This document shows, piece by piece, positions 1 to 8,366 of a stretch of DNA of 64,000 nucleotides. Origin of the DNA: Staphylococcus sp. IVB6214 (GTDB taxonomy: Bacteria; Bacillota; Bacilli; Staphylococcales; Staphylococcaceae). The stretch covers positions 1,860,001 to 1,924,000 of the forward strand of contig NZ_CP094723.1 of NCBI RefSeq assembly GCF_025558585.1, read 5' to 3'. Within the stretch, counting starts at the first letter, position 1. The number at the start of each line of letters is the position of its first letter. A model generated the notes under the pieces. That model was given only the letters and a program-made list of their open reading frames with translations, was not told the DNA's origin and ran no database searches. The position numbers were made by a program, and so were the translations under genes.

Positions 1-372
1 CGTGCGATTTACATCGTAACAGTTTTCCATGCTGCTATGAACTTTGCGAAAGTCTTCTTTTTCAGTGAAGAACTCGGCGATGTCTTTTCAATGAAAGTAC
101 TTGCTTACGGTACCGGTGGCGTTGCAATTGTCGTTGTGACACTCGGTGTATTGTTCAGCATTCTCAACTTCTTCCGCCGTCGACGCCAAGCGGCTAAAGC
201 TGAAACAGTAGCAGAAACACCCGTCGTTCAGACACATTCAGAGATTGCTACTTCAGAATCAGCATCAGAAACATCTATCGATACACATTCAGAAGTTGCC
301 ACTTCCGAATCGGGAACTGAAGTGACAAGCGAATCAGATATTGATACGTCAAACAAAACAACATTATCATAG
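1..372 (+). CDS. lyrA: LyrA/SpdC-like CPBP-family membrane protein, C-terminal end (5' truncated)
   Basis: The frame is open from base 1, so only the last 124 codons of a longer gene are present. Near the edge it carries FHAAMNF, which fits the HxxxN-type last motif of CPBP (Abi, type II CAAX-protease-like) membrane proteins. One more hydrophobic helix follows, then a basic RRRR stop-transfer and a Ser/Thr/Glu-rich hydrophilic tail of about 60 residues. In S. aureus the CPBP protein LyrA/SpdC, which affects lysostaphin sensitivity and cell-wall enzymes, has this layout and, as I recall, also lies next to rpiA. The symbol rests on that synteny and on the tail. Another CPBP paralogue is possible because the catalytic-motif region lies outside the window. 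A bidirectional terminator separates it from convergent rpiA. Confidence 0.6.
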   Translation, partial: RAIYIVTVFHAAMNFAKVFFFSEELGDVFSMKVLAYGTGGVAIVVVTLGVLFSILNFFRRRRQAAKAETVAETPVVQTHSEIATSESASETSIDTHSEVATSESGTEVTSESDIDTSNKTTLS

Positions 373-374
373 TC

Positions 375-410
375 AAAGCGGGATGTTCGACAATGCGAAC
401 ATCCCGCTTT
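375..410. terminator. Bidirectional terminator between lyrA-like gene and rpiA
   Basis: A 15-bp perfect stem (AAAGCGGGATGTTCG at 375-389 pairing with 396-410) closes a 6-base loop. Short A and T tracts outside the stem allow it to serve both convergent genes. Confidence 0.8.
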
Positions 411-415
411 ATATA

Positions 416-1099
416 TTAATGTTTTAAGACTTTTACACCTTGTTGTGTACCAACAATTGCTTCCGTAGCCATATCTAAGAAGTAGCCCGTTTCTAGAACG
501 CCCGTCAAATGAATTAAAAATTCATGAAATGCATAAGGATCCGTCTTTTCAGTTAAATGTACATCCAAAATATAATTACCATTATCTGTGACGAGTGGTT
601 CACCGTCTGTCATACGCAATTCAACTGTTCCTTCAATATGTGCGTCAATGCGTTGTAAGACCAGTCGCCAATTAAAACAATCCACTTCGACAGGTAACTT
701 AAACGTTTGTCCTAAATAATCGACAAGCTTTGTCTCATCTGCCAATACGACAAACTGTTCAGCCATTTCATCAATTACTTTCTCACGGAATAACGCAGCG
801 CCACCGCCTTTTATCAAATTCAGTTCTGGGTCAATTTCATCTGCGCCATCAATCGCAAGATCAATATGTGTCGCATCGTTGACGTGTATCACAGGTATAT
901 TGAGTGATTTCGCCTGTGTTTCCGTTCTTTTTGACGTACAAACCCCCGTCAATTGATACCCTTTATCGTTGACTAACTTCCCAATTTCTGGTACAAGCAA
1001 CTCGATTGTACTGCCCGTCCCAATGCCTAGTACCATACCATCTTCAATACGTGCAACCGCTTCTTCTAATGTCATTCGTTTCAATTGTTTCGTATCCAT
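416..1099 (-). CDS. rpiA: Ribose-5-phosphate isomerase A
   Basis: A 227-aa cytoplasmic enzyme that interconverts ribose-5-phosphate and ribulose-5-phosphate in the non-oxidative pentose phosphate pathway. Family motifs are all present: GIGTGST (25-31), the DGADEID metal/substrate loop (84-90), KGGGAA (97-102), and REK (105-107), which holds the catalytic Glu. The length is normal for RpiA. The start is set by a strong GGGAGGG ribosome site 4 bases before ATG. It lies 30 bp behind a small XRE regulator gene on the same strand and is probably co-transcribed with it. The transcript ends at the hairpin at 375-410. Confidence 0.95.
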   Translation of the reverse strand: MDTKQLKRMTLEEAVARIEDGMVLGIGTGSTIELLVPEIGKLVNDKGYQLTGVCTSKRTETQAKSLNIPVIHVNDATHIDLAIDGADEIDPELNLIKGGGAALFREKVIDEMAEQFVVLADETKLVDYLGQTFKLPVEVDCFNWRLVLQRIDAHIEGTVELRMTDGEPLVTDNGNYILDVHLTEKTDPYAFHEFLIHLTGVLETGYFLDMATEAIVGTQQGVKVLKH

Positions 1100-1129
1100 A
1101 TGGCCCTCCCATTCCGTTCTACCAAAATT

Positions 1130-1336
1130 TTATTCCACTGTTTCCTCTTCAAAAATAAACACACGTTCTACCGGTTCATTAAACGCACGTGCAATTTTCA
1201 TGGCTGTCACAATAGATGGCACAAATACATTACGTTCTATTAACGAAATGGTTTGACGAGAAACGCCTACTTTTTGTGCAAGTTGTGTTTGATTATAACC
1301 ATCTCTCGCTCGCAACTCTTTAAGTCGATTGCGCAT
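1130..1336 (-). CDS. Small XRE-family HTH regulator
   Basis: A 68-aa protein that is almost entirely one HTH_3 (Cro/C1-type) domain. The recognition segment is around residues 14-35 (QTQLAQKVGVSRQTISLIE), followed by a short acidic tail. It resembles the YozG/SgtB-like mini-repressors common in Firmicutes. The ribosome site AAAGAGGTGACATAG precedes the ATG. Being immediately upstream of rpiA on the same strand, it probably forms a two-gene operon with it. Its target is not evident and autoregulation is only a guess. A second very similar mini-XRE gene lies at 6132-6332. Confidence 0.85.
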   Translation of the reverse strand: MRNRLKELRARDGYNQTQLAQKVGVSRQTISLIERNVFVPSIVTAMKIARAFNEPVERVFIFEEETVE

Positions 1337-1386
1337 CTATGTCACCTCTTTCTGTAAAATCCCCTTACAATACTTGTACTGACAAT

Positions 1387-2397
1387 TTAAGACTTCATCT
1401 TTAATTGATAAGATGTTTTTGAGTAAAATGGCGTATGTGCTGGCAAGATTGATGCCGCTTCTCCACCATATATATTGATATCATTTGGTAAACTTTGCGT
1501 TTCAATCGTAATCCCTGAATGTGGTTTATAGATATTCATTTGACTCTCCCAACCAGTTGGGTCGTTGAAAGTATAAAGTACCATTTGTGGCATATCCGTC
1601 TCCACATAAAGCGCACAATCATGGTTAGACACGATTAACTTCCCTTCATGTACTTCAAAAGGATGATCTAATCCGCCTACCTTCACAACTTGTTCTGCAA
1701 TTGCTGGTTTGGTTGACGTAAAAATCGTATCCAGTTTGAGCGATTGCGTATTGAAGTAACGTCCCAAATCAATGACATCCTGTTCCGGCATACCAACTGC
1801 ATTCAAAGGGAACATATAGAGCTTATCACTCGTTATTTCATGGTTATCAATGACCTTGTTATCTCGATTTAGATTGAAGTAAACGTGATTCGTTGGATTA
1901 AATAACGTATCTTCTGTTGACTCCGCAAAATATTCAATCGTCCACGTATCTGTTGTGTCATATGTATACACAATCTTTACTTCAATATCACCCGGGAAAT
2001 CGTCTTGATCACTTTGCAAGGTTGCAGTAAAAATCACACGTACTTCGTCACTTTCTTCTTGTACTTCATATTCAAAAAGGTGCTGCCATAGGCCGTGACT
2101 GCCTCCATGCAAATGATGTGGTGCATCGTTTTGTTCCACACGGTATGACTGTCCGTTCAGTGTAAATTCTCCATTCTCAATACGACCAGCATAACGTCCT
2201 ACTGCTGCACCAAAGAAGAACGGATGTGATGGGTAAAATTCATCCGCTTCGACTGCATTCCCTAGAACAATGTTGTTGTCATCTATTTTCCAACTCACGA
2301 TACTTGCACCGTAGTTCGAGAAGACGACTTTTGTTTTTTTCGTACTAATCTTGATCAGTTCAATTCCATTCGTTTGTTGCTCAATAATAACATCCAT
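1387..2397 (-). CDS. galM: Aldose 1-epimerase (mutarotase)
   Basis: A 336-aa cytoplasmic mutarotase that interconverts alpha and beta anomers of galactose and glucose. The GalM active-site blocks are present: NDAPHHLHGG (90-99) with the catalytic His region, NPTNHVYFNL (167-176) with the second His, and a C-terminal SGITIETQSLPN segment carrying the general-base Glu. The length is normal. An AAGGAG sequence lies 11 bases before the ATG. It appears to be a single gene, with no Leloir or lac genes beside it, so its physiological sugar cannot be read from context. Confidence 0.92.
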   Translation of the reverse strand: MDVIIEQQTNGIELIKISTKKTKVVFSNYGASIVSWKIDDNNIVLGNAVEADEFYPSHPFFFGAAVGRYAGRIENGEFTLNGQSYRVEQNDAPHHLHGGSHGLWQHLFEYEVQEESDEVRVIFTATLQSDQDDFPGDIEVKIVYTYDTTDTWTIEYFAESTEDTLFNPTNHVYFNLNRDNKVIDNHEITSDKLYMFPLNAVGMPEQDVIDLGRYFNTQSLKLDTIFTSTKPAIAEQVVKVGGLDHPFEVHEGKLIVSNHDCALYVETDMPQMVLYTFNDPTGWESQMNIYKPHSGITIETQSLPNDINIYGGEAASILPAHTPFYSKTSYQLKMKS

Positions 2398-2422
2398 ACA
2401 GACTCGTACTCCTTTTCACTCC

Positions 2423-2755
2423 TCAACCCCTAGAAGGTAAAACCATCACTAGCACACCAATCACACAAATGATACCGCCAATGATATCAAACTTATCTGG
2501 TGGCTCCTTATCGACCCAATAAGCCCACATGAGACTTAAGACGATAAACACACCACCATATGCCACATAGACACGTCCAAATGTTGGAAAAGTTTGCAGC
2601 GTTGCAACGATACCATATAGTATCAATGCGATGCCCCCCAAGAAACCTAACCACATTGGCTTATCCGCACGCAGCCATAACCATATGAGGTAACCACCAC
2701 CTATTTCGCATAAGCCCGCTAAAATAAAAATTGCCGTTGCGTAGACAAAATGCAT
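2423..2755 (-). CDS. YnfA (UPF0060) family small membrane protein
   Basis: A 110-aa protein of four hydrophobic helices, the usual size and topology of the UPF0060/YnfA family. This family is distantly related to small multidrug resistance proteins. The signature elements [13 protein letters not shown] (17-29) and [18 protein letters not shown] in the last third are typical. GAGGTGATAAG before the ATG fixes the start. The function in staphylococci is not established; export of small cations is the family-level guess. No obvious operon partner. Confidence 0.88.
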   Translation of the reverse strand: MHFVYATAIFILAGLCEIGGGYLIWLWLRADKPMWLGFLGGIALILYGIVATLQTFPTFGRVYVAYGGVFIVLSLMWAYWVDKEPPDKFDIIGGIICVIGVLVMVLPSRG

Positions 2756-2835
2756 CTTATCACCTCATATTCTTTAACCTTATTATATCAGCTTCTGATG
2801 ATTTGTAATATCCTGAAATACGTCAATATAATACC

Positions 2836-2874
2836 ACACCCAATCCCGCAATCTGTATGTGCGAAATTGGGTGT
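2836..2874. terminator. Hairpin between YnfA gene and ABC permease gene
   Basis: ACACCCAAT at 2836-2844 pairs with ATTGGGTGT at 2866-2874, with extra pairing inside (CGCA/TGCG). It lies just downstream of the permease stop. The T tract is weak, so termination is likely but not certain. Confidence 0.5.
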
Positions 2875-2884
2875 TTGCTCATCT

Positions 2885-4144
2885 TTATGAATGATTTTCT
2901 TTTTGGAATACACGTTTAAAGGTTGCAACGATTCCTTTTTCAAATGTAAGTACAGCATTTTTATATGTTTTCGCAGCAAGCCATGCGAGAACAACAATTA
3001 ATACGATATGAATTGCAATTGCAATGATACCCTCCATCGTTGGCGTGCTCGGTAGTGATAATCTTGTCACTGTCACAAATGGAGAGAAGAATGGGACATA
3101 ACTCAATATACGTACAATGAGATGATCTGGATTCGTTGCACCGAAGAAGCCGCCGTAAAAGCCCCCTATCATCAATAACGTCATCGGCATAAGTGATTGA
3201 GAGATATCTTCAATACGTGCTGTCATATTACCAAGTATCGCAGCAAGTATAATGAATGCAATGATACTGATGATAAAAAAGATAATGCCAAACGTTAACA
3301 GACGTGTTAAATGCGCTGTCCATTCAAAATCAATTTTCCCTAGCTTTTCACTTAAGTTAAATGCATAAAAACTCACAATGCCCGTTGCGATAATAATAAG
3401 CAATTGTGTTAATGAGACTGCAATCACACTCAATACTTTTGCAGCAATATGGACGACAGGTTTCACACTTGTAATAATCATCTCAGACACACGTGATGTC
3501 TTTTCTGTCGCCACTTCCATAGCTATTTGGTTAGCATAGTTTACGACAATAAAGAACATTAATACATTCAGGATACTTACCATCACACTGGATATCACTT
3601 CATCCATCTCTGATACGTTTTGATCGGCACCTTTGCCATTTTCACCAATCATCTTATCTGTCACTTGACTCTCAGCCTGTAACTGCTGTAACTCTGTTTG
3701 AGACAGATCCAAGCCTTGCGCAACCATTGTTTTTTGAATTTGTGAGAGCGTGGCTTGCCACATTGCTTTGTCCTTTTCAGATACATGTTCCGTATCAATA
3801 ATCGTTCCTTTAAGTTGTTGCTGTTCTATTTGTGTCACTTCGACAATATAGTCTATGTCATCATCTTTCAGTGCTTTCGTTGCTTTGTCTTTCGTTAAAT
3901 GTTGATAAGCAACTTTTTCATCGATGACTTTACCTTGTGTTTTAATCGCTTGATACACGCCATCATCTTGTGTCACAATCGCTACTTGCTCTGCGTTATC
4001 TCCACCATTAAACAAGCCGACAATCTTATCAATATTTGCGCCACCCACAATCAATAACATCATAAGAAGTGTCGTAATAATGAAAGACTTCGCTTTGATT
4101 TTATTCATATATGTGAGTCGAAAAGTTGCTAAAAATTTAGACAT
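2885..4144 (-). CDS. ABC-2 type transporter permease (NatB/YhaP-like)
   Basis: A 419-aa membrane subunit of an ABC exporter. It has one helix near residues 25-45, a roughly 150-residue extracytoplasmic region, then five or six clustered helices, which is the NatB/YhaP layout. I start it at 4144, where AGGTGAGCAAC directly precedes ATG. A longer frame to 4177 exists but lies inside the ATPase gene without a ribosome site. The chosen start overlaps the ATPase stop by 8 bp, indicating translational coupling. NatAB-type systems export Na+ or other toxic compounds, but the substrate here cannot be read from sequence. Confidence 0.88.
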   Translation of the reverse strand: MSKFLATFRLTYMNKIKAKSFIITTLLMMLLIVGGANIDKIVGLFNGGDNAEQVAIVTQDDGVYQAIKTQGKVIDEKVAYQHLTKDKATKALKDDDIDYIVEVTQIEQQQLKGTIIDTEHVSEKDKAMWQATLSQIQKTMVAQGLDLSQTELQQLQAESQVTDKMIGENGKGADQNVSEMDEVISSVMVSILNVLMFFIVVNYANQIAMEVATEKTSRVSEMIITSVKPVVHIAAKVLSVIAVSLTQLLIIIATGIVSFYAFNLSEKLGKIDFEWTAHLTRLLTFGIIFFIISIIAFIILAAILGNMTARIEDISQSLMPMTLLMIGGFYGGFFGATNPDHLIVRILSYVPFFSPFVTVTRLSLPSTPTMEGIIAIAIHIVLIVVLAWLAAKTYKNAVLTFEKGIVATFKRVFQKENHS

Positions 4145-5036
4145 GTTGCTCACCTGCCTTTTGAATAAATATTTCATTGATTGTTGGTTCTAATACTTGG
4201 AAGCGACGTACAAATCCATGCTGTTGTACATATGCAAACAATGACTCTGCTACGGCCACATCATCAATTGTTAAATAAGTTGTTTCACCCTGTTGCTCAT
4301 ACTTCACTACACCAGGATATGCCGCAAGTGCTGTCAAATCATAATCTGCTTCAATCGCCACACGCTTATAACCAAATGCTTCCTTCACTTCATGTATCGA
4401 CCCTTGAACCACCATTTTCCCTGCATTCAAAATACAGATATCATCACAAAGTTCTTCAACATGCTCCATACGATGTGAACTGAAAATGATCGTCGAACCA
4501 TTCGCATTGAGTTCCTTCACTGCCCCTTTTAGTAATTCCACATTGACAGGATCCAAGCCACTAAAAGGTTCGTCCAAAATTAATAGCTCAGGTTCATGTA
4601 AAATACTCGCCAACAATTGGACCTTTTGCTGGTTCCCTTTCGACAGTGATTCAATCTTTTTATCTTTATTTTCCGTAATTTCAAAACGTGTCAACCACGT
4701 ATCAATTGCCTGTTTGATTGCTTTCGGCTTCATTCCTTTTAACGTCGCAAGATATGTGAGTTCTTCATTGACAGTCAGTTTCGGATGTAAGCCACGTTCT
4801 TCTGGCAAATAGCCAATCACATCATACATATCTGATGTAATCGGTTTACCTTCATATGTAATTTCTCCTACTGTCGGCTCCATCAACCCTAAAATCATCC
4901 GGAAGCTTGTCGTTTTACCTGCACCGTTACGCCCGAGAAAACCTAACATCTTTCCTTTTTCTAATGTCAAATTGATATCATCAACGGCTGTAAAGCTTTT
5001 AAATCTCTTTGTCACATGAGAAATATTTAATGACAT
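4137..5036 (-). CDS. ABC transporter ATP-binding protein (NatA/YhaQ-like)
   Basis: A 299-aa cytoplasmic ATPase partner of the permease that follows. Walker A is GRNGAGKTT (35-43), the signature is LSKGNQQKV, Walker B is LLILDEPFSGLD and the H-loop lies in SSHRMEHVE. A roughly 80-residue C-terminal accessory domain (DUF4162-like) follows, as in NatA/YhaQ proteins. GGAGGGAAGACA precedes the ATG. The two genes form an operon with an 8-bp overlap. Confidence 0.93.
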   Translation of the reverse strand: MSLNISHVTKRFKSFTAVDDINLTLEKGKMLGFLGRNGAGKTTSFRMILGLMEPTVGEITYEGKPITSDMYDVIGYLPEERGLHPKLTVNEELTYLATLKGMKPKAIKQAIDTWLTRFEITENKDKKIESLSKGNQQKVQLLASILHEPELLILDEPFSGLDPVNVELLKGAVKELNANGSTIIFSSHRMEHVEELCDDICILNAGKMVVQGSIHEVKEAFGYKRVAIEADYDLTALAAYPGVVKYEQQGETTYLTIDDVAVAESLFAYVQQHGFVRRFQVLEPTINEIFIQKAGEQHV

Positions 5037-5118
5037 TGTCTTCCCTCCTTCACTTTGTTATTTATTATTGTATATAAAATTTAACCTTTTGACAATTGAA
5101 TTTGTCAAAAAGACAATT

Positions 5119-5637
5119 TTATTTATCTTTATAAGTTTTGTCTATTTTCTTTTTACCATACATATAAATGGCGATAGAACTTAATATCGAATAGGGAATC
5201 ATGACTGCCAATACCAACATGATGTGTTGAAGTGATAATGGATCGTCAGATAATCCCATATAAACTAAAATTCCTACGAATGTCATCCCAACGAACATCA
5301 AGACACCAAAAAGTGCCGCACCACGTCGTAACTTGTGGATCATTTGCGCATAACTTTGTGGATCATCCACTTCTGTATTATTTGCGCGATATTTCCTTAA
5401 ATTGAGTTCTATCCAAAAAGTAATACTAAGAAACAACAACAATCCTAACGCTTCGATTGCAATGTTTTGTTGCAAGAAAATCTTTATCCAAATAGAGATG
5501 TTAAGGAGAATGATAAGTCCCCAGAAAAACCAAAGAAAATTTCCAGCTTGCACATGTCGAGAATGTTGAATTTCATATTCATCTTTAACTTGTTCACCAT
5601 TAAATGTATTTAACAATTCTTGTTTAAATCCCATCAT
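5119..5637 (-). CDS. Small membrane protein (DUF3278-like), second of a pair
   Basis: About 172 aa with four predicted helices arranged as two pairs, around residues 30-75 and 107-155. A hydrophilic linker separates the pairs and the tail is Lys-rich. It resembles DUF3278-type proteins that accompany mini-XRE regulators in Firmicutes, though I cannot confirm the family. Three in-frame ATGs lie at 5643, 5637 and 5634. The GAGGGG ribosome site favours the second or third. The gene overlaps the preceding membrane-protein gene by 14 bp, so they are translationally coupled. Both share the N-terminal plan of a short amphipathic stretch, a paired helix and a middle charged linker, suggesting old duplication. 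Function unknown. Confidence 0.75.
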   Translation of the reverse strand: MMGFKQELLNTFNGEQVKDEYEIQHSRHVQAGNFLWFFWGLIILLNISIWIKIFLQQNIAIEALGLLLFLSITFWIELNLRKYRANNTEVDDPQSYAQMIHKLRRGAALFGVLMFVGMTFVGILVYMGLSDDPLSLQHIMLVLAVMIPYSILSSIAIYMYGKKKIDKTYKDK

Positions 5638-6130
5638 CCTCATCCCCTCTCACTTGAACGCGTTTTTTTATTGAAGAAGCCCATATAATAGTAGGTACAA
5701 TGAATAAAAGTACATAAATTGATTCAGTGCTGTGCCAATATGGCAATTGTCCTGTTAATATAGGTGCTATTACATTCAGAGAAATGATTAAATACAAAAA
5801 CAATAAAATCATATAAATAAAGTATTTTCGCTTCAAATGACGTTTCAATTGTTGTGCCTCTTCTTCTGTATCAACATAGTATTTATGATCTGTATAGTCT
5901 TTCAACAATGTCACACTACGCATCCCAATAACTATCAATAATATAGGCCCTCCAATTGTGAAAGCAGAAATTTGATTTGTCTCTATATCAATCGCAAATG
6001 AAAGTAGGATTAACAATCCTAAGCCAACCATTCCCATAATATTAGCCAATGCGAGTATTTCATCAATTTTACTTTTTTGATATTCATCCGGTTCTGTTGT
6101 CAAACCAACAAATCTTTTATACATACGCAT
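5624..6130 (-). CDS. Small membrane protein (DUF3278-like), first of a pair
   Basis: A 168-aa protein starting at the ATG preceded by GGAAGGAGAGATAAT. It has helices near residues 26-46, 51-70, 100-125 and 133-155, with a charged linker (DTEEEAQQLKRHLKRK) between the pairs. The start lies one base after the stop of the XRE gene, so the three genes form one tight operon. The order regulator, membrane protein, membrane protein resembles Firmicute XRE/DUF3278 or XRE/DUF2178 modules. Function unknown. Membrane-stress sensing or an exporter-like role would be pure inference. Confidence 0.78.
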   Translation of the reverse strand: MRMYKRFVGLTTEPDEYQKSKIDEILALANIMGMVGLGLLILLSFAIDIETNQISAFTIGGPILLIVIGMRSVTLLKDYTDHKYYVDTEEEAQQLKRHLKRKYFIYMILLFLYLIISLNVIAPILTGQLPYWHSTESIYVLLFIVPTIIWASSIKKRVQVRGDEDDGI

Positions 6131-6131
6131 A

Positions 6132-6332
6132 TTATCTCTCCTTCCAAAATAAATCATTTAAAGTCACATCTAACGTTTCTGCAATTCGAATACATAAGTT
6201 CAAGGTTGGATTATACTTATCATTCTCAATCATATTAATCGTTTGACGCGATACACCTACACGTCGTGCGAGTTCCAATTGCGATACACCTTTTGCGACA
6301 CGATATGCTTTCACTCTATTCACCAGTGTCAT
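6132..6332 (-). CDS. Small XRE-family HTH regulator
   Basis: A 66-aa protein consisting of one HTH_3 domain (VSQLELARRVGVSRQTINMIE around residues 16-36) and a short tail ending DLFWKER, typical of the YozG-like mini-repressor family. The ATG at 6332 is chosen because GGGAGGTCATC lies directly upstream. The longer frame to 6386 lacks a ribosome site. It heads a three-gene operon with two small membrane proteins and probably represses that operon. Its likely promoter region, at about 6380-6430, has the repeated phrase GTCAAATATACACGAC twice, a candidate operator. Confidence 0.87.
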   Translation of the reverse strand: MTLVNRVKAYRVAKGVSQLELARRVGVSRQTINMIENDKYNPTLNLCIRIAETLDVTLNDLFWKER

Positions 6333-6385
6333 GATGACCTCCCAATTCTGCCATTTACGATGAGTCACTGACTCCCTTTGTGTCA

Positions 6386-6428
6386 AATATACACGACATC
6401 ACACTTTCATGTCAAATATACACGACAC
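6386..6428 (-). promoter_or_regulatory. Direct repeat upstream of the XRE-membrane protein operon
   Basis: GTCAAATATACACGACA occurs at about 6383-6399 and again at about 6411-6427, 28 bp apart centre to centre. It lies 50-95 bp upstream of the XRE start codon. The spacing and position fit an operator bound by the small XRE protein. This is inferred from the repeat only. Confidence 0.45.
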
Positions 6429-6554
6429 ATCTCTCAATAAAAAAGCAGGCCAAACAATTTGTTTGTAACCTGCTGTAATTCGGCTAAGACATATTCAAAT
6501 TGTGTGTCGAGCAATTGATTGTCAGTGTTACAGAAGCAGGGCTTTCGACAGAAT

Positions 6555-6638
6555 TTCGCAGCTCTACAAAATCAAAAAGCGATTTTGATCACTGCTCGAA
6601 TTCTGCTCGATCCCTAAACGCTTCTTCCACAACCTCGT
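6555..6638 (-). repeat. Intergenic repeat, copy A
   Basis: Read on the minus strand, it begins ACGAGGTTGTGGAAGAAGCG right after the DUF805 stop codon and runs through TTAGGGATCGAGCAGAA. A related copy in opposite orientation starts at 8099 after the mpg gene. The two are similar for roughly 70-80 bp with small gaps. Confidence 0.6.
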
Positions 6639-7337
6639 TCAATATTTATATGGATCATCTTGTGGTTTTCTATGTTGTGCTTCCAATTCATCCAAGTCAG
6701 CCAAAGGTTTGTCATCTTTATCAAGTGATGCAGTGTTGTCTGTTGTTATTTCATCTTGAGAATTGTTAGTCTGTGTGGCTTGTTCTGTGTACTTTGGTGA
6801 TGGACCATATTGATTGGCTTCTTTTTTACTATCTAGCAACGTAATAATAAATGTAATAATTTGCACGATAAACAAGATAACAATCACTATCCCTGCAACA
6901 ATAAACCAACCTGATTCTGCAGGAAGCATTGATGGCGATTCATTAACCGATTCAGGTGAAAATAAAATCCCTGAATCCCACATGCCAATAAAATATACCA
7001 CGTTATAAATAATAGATAAAACTAACCCTAACATAGGAATCAGCATCGACATACTACGATCATGAAACCGACGTACGAGCAGTGCCAAGTTAGGAATAAT
7101 GACAGCCAAACTGTACAATCCGATTAAAAGCCATAATAATAACGCAATAAAAGGGCCAATCTTTGGAACGAAAATCATGATGACTGCAATTAATGAGATT
7201 GAAACGGTAATAATCGTGTGCCATAGCGCCACCCACCAATATTCACTGCGTCGGCTACGCCCTTTAAAATTCACATAGTTTATCCAAAAAAGTTTGAATG
7301 CTTCTACAAACCCTACTCTTGGAAATTCATACATCAT
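6639..7337 (-). CDS. DUF805 family membrane protein
   Basis: A 232-aa protein with an N-terminal DUF805 domain: F-x-N-Y-V-N-F-K-G-R-S-R-R-S-E-Y-W-W opens it, and four or so helices follow up to about residue 170. A hydrophilic Thr/Asn/Asp-rich cytoplasmic tail of about 50 residues ends the protein. I start at the ATG at 7337, with AAGGAGGAAAAT directly upstream, rather than the upstream ATG at 7352 that contains the ribosome site. DUF805 proteins are widespread inner-membrane proteins of unknown function. The stop codon abuts an intergenic repeat. Confidence 0.87.
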   Translation of the reverse strand: MMYEFPRVGFVEAFKLFWINYVNFKGRSRRSEYWWVALWHTIITVSISLIAVIMIFVPKIGPFIALLLWLLIGLYSLAVIIPNLALLVRRFHDRSMSMLIPMLGLVLSIIYNVVYFIGMWDSGILFSPESVNESPSMLPAESGWFIVAGIVIVILFIVQIITFIITLLDSKKEANQYGPSPKYTEQATQTNNSQDEITTDNTASLDKDDKPLADLDELEAQHRKPQDDPYKY

Positions 7338-7490
7338 ATTTTCCTCCTTCATTACCTTTTACATTTCAGATTTTATCATATTTCTTCGCATAAAAAACAA
7401 TAATTATAAAGTGATGAATGGTTTGTACTTATTGGAAACACACCGTATATTCGATACAATCAGTATAAATATGGTTTTAAGGAGTCAATT

Positions 7491-8111
7491 ATGAATTTTA
7501 ATACACGCCCTACAACAGATATCGCCAAATCATTGCTTGGTGTCAAACTGGTTTACGAATCCCCTACACAAACGTTTTCTGGTTATATTGTAGAAACAGA
7601 AGCTTATCTTGGTACAATCGATCAAGCTGCTCATAGTTATCAAGGTAAACATACACCTCGTGTTCACTCATTATATCGTAAAGGTGGCACGATTTACGGT
7701 CATATGATGCATCGCTATTTGCTTATCAACTTCGTCACACAACCCGAAGGAATTCCTGAAGGAGTTTTAATACGTGCGATTGAGCCAGAAGAAGGGCTAG
7801 AAGCAATGATACGTAATCGTGGTAAGCGTGGCTATGAAGTTACCAATGGACCGGGTAAGTTTACGACAGCTATGTCTATCCCTCGAACGATTGACGGCAC
7901 ACGGCTTAATGAAGGTCGCCTAAAAATTGATACGAAAAATCGAAAATACCCGAGAGAAATTGAAGAAAGTCCACGGATTGGTATTCCAAATAAAGGCAAA
8001 TGGACCGACGCACCTTTACGCTTCACAGTGAAAGGCAACCCTTTTGTATCTCATATGCGTGTGCGTGATCGTCAACATCCCGACGAAACTTGGCGAAAAA
8101 CGAGGTTGTGA
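7491..8111 (+). CDS. 3-methyladenine DNA glycosylase (MPG/AAG family)
   Basis: A 206-aa cytoplasmic base-excision repair enzyme that releases alkylated purines such as 3-methyladenine. It has the AAG fold blocks: IVETEAYLG with the catalytic Glu (about residue 44), [29 protein letters not shown] and [24 protein letters not shown] precedes the ATG. The last residues (KTRL and stop) are encoded by an intergenic repeat (copy B), so the C-terminal end may differ from orthologues. It stands alone, convergent with the DUF4097 operon. Confidence 0.93.
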   Translation: MNFNTRPTTDIAKSLLGVKLVYESPTQTFSGYIVETEAYLGTIDQAAHSYQGKHTPRVHSLYRKGGTIYGHMMHRYLLINFVTQPEGIPEGVLIRAIEPEEGLEAMIRNRGKRGYEVTNGPGKFTTAMSIPRTIDGTRLNEGRLKIDTKNRKYPREIEESPRIGIPNKGKWTDAPLRFTVKGNPFVSHMRVRDRQHPDETWRKTRL

Positions 8112-8175
8112 GAGAAGCGCTTAGGGATTGAGCAGAACCAAAATGGCAATCAAAATTGCTTCTTATTTTGTGGAA
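8099..8175 (+). repeat. Intergenic repeat, copy B
   Basis: Begins AACGAGGTTGTGAGAGAAGC within the last codons of the mpg gene and continues TTAGGGATTGAGCAGAA, then an AT-rich part matching copy A (6555-6638) in inverted orientation. It supplies the mpg stop codon. Together the copies flank the DUF805 and mpg genes. Confidence 0.55.
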
Positions 8176-8245
8176 TTGCAAGTAATAGGTGATTCATATG
8201 TGCCTATGCTTTATAGGCTTCTCACATCTCTAATCACACTTACAA

Positions 8246-8289
8246 GGGCACTACAACGAGATTCATCATCATTTTCGTTGTAGTGCCCC
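8246..8289. repeat. Intergenic hairpin
   Basis: GGGCACTACAACG at 8246-8258 pairs perfectly with CGTTGTAGTGCCC at 8276-8288 around a 17-base loop. No T tract follows on either strand, so a role as an intrinsic terminator is doubtful despite its position between convergent genes. Confidence 0.6.
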
Positions 8290-8366
8290 AAGTTCTGCCG
8301 AGATTCTTGTTCCTGACATATTGCTTATCAATTTTTCAAAATACCAGTTCTTGCGTTACATTCCCT

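Noticed and set aside
8246..8289. Intrinsic terminator between mpg and the DUF4097 gene
   Set aside because: The stem is perfect, but there is no T tract on either strand. It is recorded as a hairpin only.
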